Below, piece by piece: positions 50,841 through 55,648 of a DNA stretch of 55,648 nt. Source of the DNA: Paenibacillus glycanilyticus NBRC 16618 (GTDB lineage: Bacteria; Bacillota; Bacilli; Paenibacillales; Paenibacillaceae); contig NZ_BILY01000045.1 in assembly GCF_004000805.1 (NCBI RefSeq), positions 1 to 55,648 of the forward strand. The letters run 5' to 3'. Each line of letters starts with the position of its first letter. Position 1 is the first letter of the stretch. Both the position numbers and the translations under genes were made by a program. A model generated the notes under the pieces. That model made no database searches. It was not told where the DNA came from and was given only the letters and a program-made list of their open reading frames with translations.

Positions 50841-53201
50841 ATGTTTAATCCGATAAATATTGATCAAGCCGTACAGAAGCTGAACCCTCCTCAGAGGGAT
50901 GCCGTTCAAGCGACGGATGGACCATTGCTTATCATGGCGGGAGCGGGCTCCGGCAAGACCCGCGTCCTTACTCACCGTATTGCCTATTTAATCGAGAAGA
51001 AGCGGGTTGCCCCTTGGAGCATTCTGGCCATTACCTTTACGAATAAAGCGGCCAGAGAGATGCAGGCGAGGGTAGCGGCGCTGATTGGCCCTTCCGGTCA
51101 GGATATTTGGGTCTCTACCTTCCACTCCATGTGCGTTCGGATTCTCCGCAGGGATATCGACCGCATCGGCTTTACCTCCAATTTCTCGATCCTGGATTCC
51201 GCCGACCAGCTGTCGGTCATTCGCAATTGCATGAAAGAGCTTAATATCGACGTGAAAAAGTTTGAACCGAAAGCCGTTCAGGCTGAAATCAGCGGCGCGA
51301 AGAACGAGCTGATTACGCCGGAGCGTTATGAGCAGAAGATAGGCGACTATTTTACCGATATTGTGGCGAAAGTATTTAAGATGTACCAGAAGCGGCTGAA
51401 GAGCAACAACTCGCTGGACTTTGACGATCTGATCATGACGACGATTCAGCTGTTCAAGGAAATGCCGGAAGTGCTTGAGTTCTACCAAAACAAATTCCGT
51501 TATATCCATGTGGACGAGTATCAGGATACGAACCGCGCGCAATACATGCTTTGCCGCATGCTGGCTGACAAGCATCACAATATTTGCGTTGTCGGCGACA
51601 GCGACCAGTCGATCTACCGCTGGCGTGGAGCGGACATTACAAACATCCTGAACTTTGAGGATGACTATCCGGAAGCCCGTACCATTATGCTCGAGCAGAA
51701 TTACCGTTCTACGGCCAACATTCTGGAAGCGGCAAATGCCGTCATCAAGCTGAACTCGGGCCGCAAGCCGAAGAAGCTGTGGACCGACCAAGGAGAAGGC
51801 GACATGATCACCTTGTACCAAGCCGACTCCGAGCATGATGAAGGGTATTTCGTAACCGGCACGATCAGCAAAAACGTGAAAAGCGGCCGCAGGTACGATG
51901 ACCATGCGATTCTGTACCGCACGAACGCCCAGTCCCGCGTAATCGAGGAAATTCTGATCAAGTCGGACATTCCGTATCAGATTGTCGGCGGCATCAAGTT
52001 CTATGACCGCAAAGAGATTAAGGATTTGCTCGCTTACCTCAGACTGATCTCCAATCCGGACGACGATATCAGCTTGCAGCGGATCATCAATGTTCCGAAG
52101 AGGGGAATCGGCGATACGACGGTAGCGAAGCTGGCGGAAGAAGCCGTTCGTCAAGGCACGTCTATCTTTAACGTGCTTGGCAATCTGCAAGGGATAGATC
52201 TGAACGCCCGGGCACAGGGCCTGCTGCATGAATTCCGGGATATGATCGATAATCTAACGCAGATGGTCGATTATCTGTCCGTAACCGAGCTGACGGAGAA
52301 AGTGTTGGAAATGTCGCAATACCGCATGGAGTTGCAGCGCGAGAAGACGCTTGAGTCGACTGCCCGCCTCGAGAACATCGACGAGTTCCTGTCCGTTACG
52401 ATGGACTTCGAGAAGCGCAACGAAGACAAGACGTTAGTCGCTTTCCTGACGGATCTTGCCCTTATCGCGGATATTGATTCCATGGACAAGGATGATGACG
52501 GAAAACCGGCGGACAACAATTCCGTTGTTCTCATGACGATGCATAGCGCGAAAGGCCTGGAGTTCCCGGTTGTCTTTATTATCGGGATGGAGGAAAGCAT
52601 CTTCCCGCACAGCCGCGCGTTAAACGATAACGAAGAGCTCGAAGAAGAGCGCCGCCTTGCTTACGTAGGGATTACCCGCGCGGAGAAGCAGCTTTACCTG
52701 ACTTGCGCGCGCAGCCGGACTCTCTTCGGCCGCATCAGCGCCAACCTGCCTTCGCGTTTCCTGCAGGAAGTACCGGACAACGTGAAGACGCTGGCTTCGC
52801 CGGGCGGTACGATCGGCCGCTCCGGCAGCTTTGCCGGCGGCGCAAGCCGCTCAAGCTTCGGCAGCAGCGGTGGCGGAGCCAGCTTTGGCGCAGGGCGCGC
52901 GCCATCCTTCGGCGCTTCCGGCGCCGGAGCCCGCACCACGGGACCATCGGGGGCGGGAGTGCGCGTGAGCACGCCGCTAGACGCCGCCGCGAAAGCGGCG
53001 TCTACCGCCGGATCGGCCGCGGGGAATGCCGCGGACCGGAACTTCGTTGCCGGCGACAAGGTTGCGCACGGCAAATGGGGCGAAGGCGTCATCGTTTCCG
53101 TCAAAGGGACGGGCAACGATATGGAGCTGCAAATCGCTTTCCCTGCGCCGGTTGGCGTCAAACGGCTTTTGGCCGGATTTGCACCAATAACAAAAGTCTA
53201 A
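50841..53201 (+). CDS. pcrA: ATP-dependent DNA helicase PcrA
   Basis: Superfamily 1A 3'-5' helicase of repair and rolling-circle replication that also displaces RNA polymerase. 786 aa, longer than B. subtilis PcrA (739). Q motif LNPPQRDAVQA, Walker A AGAGSGKTRVL, VDEYQDTN, SDQSIYRWRGA, QNYRSTANIL, TMHSAKGLEFPVV and GITRAEKQLYLTCA are all there. A glycine/serine/alanine-rich linker at about 651-732 is unusually long, before a C-terminal Tudor-like RNA-polymerase-binding domain (VAHGKWGEGVIVSVKG). The linker DNA contains a perfect 10-bp palindrome (52978-53004). Ends 25 nt before ligA. Confidence 0.97.
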   Translation: MFNPINIDQAVQKLNPPQRDAVQATDGPLLIMAGAGSGKTRVLTHRIAYLIEKKRVAPWSILAITFTNKAAREMQARVAALIGPSGQDIWVSTFHSMCVRILRRDIDRIGFTSNFSILDSADQLSVIRNCMKELNIDVKKFEPKAVQAEISGAKNELITPERYEQKIGDYFTDIVAKVFKMYQKRLKSNNSLDFDDLIMTTIQLFKEMPEVLEFYQNKFRYIHVDEYQDTNRAQYMLCRMLADKHHNICVVGDSDQSIYRWRGADITNILNFEDDYPEARTIMLEQNYRSTANILEAANAVIKLNSGRKPKKLWTDQGEGDMITLYQADSEHDEGYFVTGTISKNVKSGRRYDDHAILYRTNAQSRVIEEILIKSDIPYQIVGGIKFYDRKEIKDLLAYLRLISNPDDDISLQRIINVPKRGIGDTTVAKLAEEAVRQGTSIFNVLGNLQGIDLNARAQGLLHEFRDMIDNLTQMVDYLSVTELTEKVLEMSQYRMELQREKTLESTARLENIDEFLSVTMDFEKRNEDKTLVAFLTDLALIADIDSMDKDDDGKPADNNSVVLMTMHSAKGLEFPVVFIIGMEESIFPHSRALNDNEELEEERRLAYVGITRAEKQLYLTCARSRTLFGRISANLPSRFLQEVPDNVKTLASPGGTIGRSGSFAGGASRSSFGSSGGGASFGAGRAPSFGASGAGARTTGPSGAGVRVSTPLDAAAKAASTAGSAAGNAADRNFVAGDKVAHGKWGEGVIVSVKGTGNDMELQIAFPAPVGVKRLLAGFAPITKV

Positions 53202-53226
53202 ATGGATGGAAGGATGGGACCCTCCC

Positions 53227-55260
53227 ATGGAAAACCAGACGGCAACGCCTGAGCAGCTGACCCGCATGCAAGAGCTGGCGGCGGAAATCTCCGCCCATAA
53301 TTATTCGTATTACACGCTTGACCAGCCCACTATTAATGACGCGGATTACGACAAGCTGTACGATGAGCTGGTGGCGCTGGAAGCCGCTACCGGCATTGTA
53401 CTGCCCGATTCCCCTACGCAGCGCGTTGGAGGAGAACTGCTCAAAGGCTTTGAGCCCCACCGTCACCGGGCCCGCTTATGGAGTCTCGACAAGGCGCAGG
53501 ATACCGAAGACCTCCTGGCTTGGAATCAGCGGGTATTGAAAGCCATCAATGACTATAACGCGAAGCATCCGGAGGAGGAGCCTCTTCCGCAGCCCAACTA
53601 TGTCATTGAACTGAAATTCGACGGCTTAACCCTTAACCTGACTTATGAGAACGGCCAGCTTATTCAGGCATCCACCCGCGGCAACGGAACCGTAGGCGAG
53701 GGGATTCTGGCACAGGTGAAGACCATTCGCTCCGTACCGCTGACTATACCTTTCAGAGACGGAATTATCGAAGTGCAAGGGGAAGGCATTATGAACCTGT
53801 CCGTTCTGGAGCGATACAACCAGACGGCGGCAGAACCGCTTAAGAATGCGCGCAATGCAGCAGCAGGCGCTCTGCGCAACCTGAATCCGAAAACAACGGC
53901 GGAGCGAAAGCTGAATGCTTTCTTCTATAATGTCGGATTTGCGGAAGGCGTTTCGTTCTCAAACCACCGGGAGATGCAGCAGTTTTTGAAGGATAACTTG
54001 TTCAAGGTGAATCCGTATGCCTTGTATTTCGATACGATTGAAGAAGTGCAGGAAGAATTGCTGCGGATTGCCGAGAAGCGCCTGGAGCTTGATTTCCTGA
54101 TCGACGGCGCGGTAGTGAAGCTCACGGATATGCGTACTCGGGAGGCGCTTGGCTATACGGATAAGTTCCCTCGCTGGGCGGTCGCCTTCAAGTTTGAGGC
54201 GGAAGAGGCGGCAACGGTGCTGGAGTCTGTCTCCTGGGAAGTCGGCCGTACGGGCAAAATCACGCCGGTAGCAAGGGTTGAAGCGGTTGAGCTGGCGGGA
54301 GTAACGGTACAGAACTGTACGCTTAACAATATCGGAGACATTGAGCGGAAGAACCTGAAGTATGCCTTGGGCACGCTTGTATCCATACGCCGCTCGAACG
54401 ACGTAATCCCTGAAATACTAGGCAAAATAGACGAAGAGCCGGGTCAGGAGATCGTATTCCCAACTGTCTGTCCGGCATGCGGCACCGAGCTGGAGCAGCG
54501 CGGGGCGCATCTATTCTGTAATAATAAGCTTGGCTGCCGTCCTCAAATTATCGGACGGATCACCCATTTCTCCTCCCGCGACGCGATGGATATCGAAGCC
54601 TTCAGCGTAATGACGGCAGAGCAGCTGTATGCGGATTGCGATGTTCATGACCCGGCGGATCTCTATGCGCTTGGCTATGACGATTTGATTAAGCTGGACC
54701 GATTCGGCGACAAAAAAGCGCGCAAGCTGCTGGATGCCATCGAAAAATCCAAAGACCGCGATTTGGCGGCTTTCCTCTTTGCCTTGGGAATTCCGAATAC
54801 CGGGAAAGCAACGACAAAAATGCTGGCCGACCACTACGGAAGCCTTGATGCGGTTATGTCGGCAACGGCTGAAGAGCTTGTAGGCCTGCAGGATGTCGGC
54901 GCCATTGTAGCGGACAGCATCGTGAACTATTTTGCCGATCCGGTTATCGCTGCAAGCATTGCCCGTATGCGTGAGCTTGGCGTAAAAGCCGAAGCCGAGC
55001 AGCCGGTTATTGTTCGCCAGGACAGTATCTTCAGCGGCAAGACCGTTGTATTAACGGGAACCTTATCGAAAATGTCGCGGGATGAGGCGGCCAAAAAGCT
55101 TGAAGCCTTTGGCGCCAAAGTCAGCGGCAGCGTCTCGAAAAAGACGGACTTCGTTATTGCGGGCGAGAGCGCGGGCAGCAAGCTGACCAAGGCCCGTGAT
55201 CTTGGAATTACCGTAATAGAGGATGAAGACGAATTGCTCCGCTTATTAGGCGAAGCATAA
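53227..55260 (+). CDS. ligA: NAD-dependent DNA ligase LigA
   Basis: Seals nicks using NAD, essential in replication and repair. 677 aa. Domain Ia (YYTLDQPTINDADYDKLY), active-site Lys in ELKFDGL (about 130), OB fold, four-cysteine zinc finger (CPACGTE with CNNKLGC, about 415-437), helix-hairpin-helix region (ALGIPNTGKAT, GLQDVGAIVADSI), and C-terminal BRCT domain (FSGKTVVLTGTLSKMSRDE). ATG 53227 is preferred because AAGGATGGG gives normal spacing; ATG 53206 is 21 nt upstream. Cotranscribed with pcrA. Confidence 0.97.
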   Translation: MENQTATPEQLTRMQELAAEISAHNYSYYTLDQPTINDADYDKLYDELVALEAATGIVLPDSPTQRVGGELLKGFEPHRHRARLWSLDKAQDTEDLLAWNQRVLKAINDYNAKHPEEEPLPQPNYVIELKFDGLTLNLTYENGQLIQASTRGNGTVGEGILAQVKTIRSVPLTIPFRDGIIEVQGEGIMNLSVLERYNQTAAEPLKNARNAAAGALRNLNPKTTAERKLNAFFYNVGFAEGVSFSNHREMQQFLKDNLFKVNPYALYFDTIEEVQEELLRIAEKRLELDFLIDGAVVKLTDMRTREALGYTDKFPRWAVAFKFEAEEAATVLESVSWEVGRTGKITPVARVEAVELAGVTVQNCTLNNIGDIERKNLKYALGTLVSIRRSNDVIPEILGKIDEEPGQEIVFPTVCPACGTELEQRGAHLFCNNKLGCRPQIIGRITHFSSRDAMDIEAFSVMTAEQLYADCDVHDPADLYALGYDDLIKLDRFGDKKARKLLDAIEKSKDRDLAAFLFALGIPNTGKATTKMLADHYGSLDAVMSATAEELVGLQDVGAIVADSIVNYFADPVIAASIARMRELGVKAEAEQPVIVRQDSIFSGKTVVLTGTLSKMSRDEAAKKLEAFGAKVSGSVSKKTDFVIAGESAGSKLTKARDLGITVIEDEDELLRLLGEA

Positions 55261-55279
55261 GTTTTCGCAGTATACCAGT

Positions 55280-55320
55280 GCGTCGCGGGTCTTTGAAAAA
55301 AGGCTTGCGGCGTTTAATTT
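55280..55320 (+). terminator. Terminator of ligA
   Basis: 15-bp stem 55280-55294 with 55299-55313, five G-T wobbles, GAAA loop, then a weak TTAATTT run. Probable, since rRNA promoters start soon after. Confidence 0.62.
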
Positions 55321-55353
55321 ATGACGCGAAAGTTAAATGTCATTTATTACAAG

Positions 55354-55382
55354 TTGTATTTCAAAATCAGACATGGTATATT
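55354..55382 (+). promoter_or_regulatory. Upstream rRNA operon promoter
   Basis: TTGTAT (55354-55359), 17 nt, TATATT (55377-55382). AT-rich sequence upstream could act as an UP element. Confidence 0.7.
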
Positions 55383-55456
55383 ACTTCTTGTCGCTTCGGA
55401 AGACACGACATCAATAGCGAAACACATCGAAGTAAATAAAAATGTGAAACAAGCTG

Positions 55457-55485
55457 TTGACAAAGGATAAAGAAGCTGATAACAT
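55457..55485 (+). promoter_or_regulatory. Downstream rRNA operon promoter
   Basis: TTGACA (55457-55462), 17 nt, TAACAT (55480-55485), 103 bp after the first; tandem rrn promoters are typical of Bacilli. Confidence 0.75.
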
Positions 55486-55491
55486 AACATC

Positions 55492-55599
55492 TTGTCACGA
55501 CAAATTGTGACAAACAAGTTCCTTGAAAACTGAACAAATGAATCACGTCGATTCAAACAAGTTTTAAATAGCTAGTTAAGTAATGAGCAAGTCAAACAC
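55492..55599 (+). promoter_or_regulatory. rRNA leader with hairpin and Bacillus-type conserved block
   Basis: Hairpin TTGTCAC/GTGACAA (55492-55498 with 55507-55513), then TTCCTTGAAAACTGAACAA, a block common before 16S genes in Bacilli and linked to antitermination and processing. Confidence 0.65.
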
Positions 55600-55648
55600 T
55601 TTAATGGAGAGTTTGATCCTGGCTCAGGACGAACGCTGGCGGCGTGCC
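55600..55648 (+). rRNA. 16S ribosomal RNA, 5' end (cut by window)
   Basis: Begins TTTAATGGAGAGTTTGATCC and continues CTGGCTCAGGACGAACGCTG, the universal 16S start (the 27F primer site). The mature 5' end is set by comparison with B. subtilis. Only 49 nt lie inside the window; the operon continues beyond. Confidence 0.97.

Overview
The window is a chromosomal core segment of a motile, naturally competence-capable Gram-positive bacterium of the Paenibacillus type (Paenibacillaceae). The evidence is the gene content and order (comF - yvyF - flgM/N/K/L - yviE - fliW - csrA - hag - flaG - fliD/S/T - csp - hpf - secA - prfB, and ftsE/X - ctp - minJ-like - uvrB/A), strong AGGAGG-type ribosome binding sites, frequent GTG/TTG starts, intrinsic terminators after most units, a Bacillus-like 16S start, and copper-amine-oxidase-N domain secreted proteins. 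No phage, plasmid, insertion sequence or CRISPR array is visible.

Layout. 1-2820: competence genes comFA (5' end cut by the window) and comFC, then yvyF; comFB is absent. 2863-12634: late flagellar genes. These are the anti-sigma factor FlgM, chaperone FlgN, hook-filament junction proteins FlgK and FlgL, a YviE-like protein, the FliW-CsrA switch, a large flagellin with a sigma-D-type promoter and two CsrA-type sites in its leader, then flaG, fliD, fliS, fliT. 12680-17738: cold-shock protein, hpf, secA and prfB, the last with the classical +1 programmed frameshift. 17904-18803: a YitT-family membrane protein. 18833-27178: an arginine cluster argC-J-B-D-F-G-H behind a promoter overlapped by two ARG-box-like operators and a leader with a terminator hairpin. 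27261-28471: an accessory island in which one Vsr/DUF559-like nuclease-helix-turn-helix gene (minus strand) lies between two homologous, roughly 200-bp composite palindromic repeats. 28667-30097: a VanW-family protein (minus). 30359-36151: ftsE, ftsX, a PcsB/EnvC-like M23 peptidase, a C-terminal processing protease and a MinJ-like PDZ membrane protein. 36383-41302: uvrB-uvrA behind a promoter with a LexA-box-like site. 41549-42558: a small membrane protein and an ArsR/DUF2087 regulator. 42674-42823: a 150-nt palindrome. 42844-43812: a sugar-phosphate isomerase/epimerase-like TIM barrel (minus). 44201-47257: a secreted trypsin-like protease and a secreted copper-amine-oxidase-N protein. 47395-55260: U32 peptidase/RlhA-like protein, pcrB, pcrA, ligA. 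55354-55648: tandem rRNA promoters, leader and the first bases of a 16S rRNA gene.

How the genes work together. The flagellar block holds the late-assembly checkpoints: FlgM on sigma-D, and FliW-CsrA-flagellin translational feedback whose RNA target sites can be read directly in the hag leader. The arg block is the full cyclic route from acetylglutamate to arginine. FtsEX with its neighbouring M23 hydrolase looks like a division or elongation hydrolase module. The least explained part is 27261-28471: two copies of a complex palindromic repeat around an orphan nuclease-like gene, with no restriction or toxin partner in sight. It is the best candidate here for something undescribed, but a link between repeat and protein is inference only.
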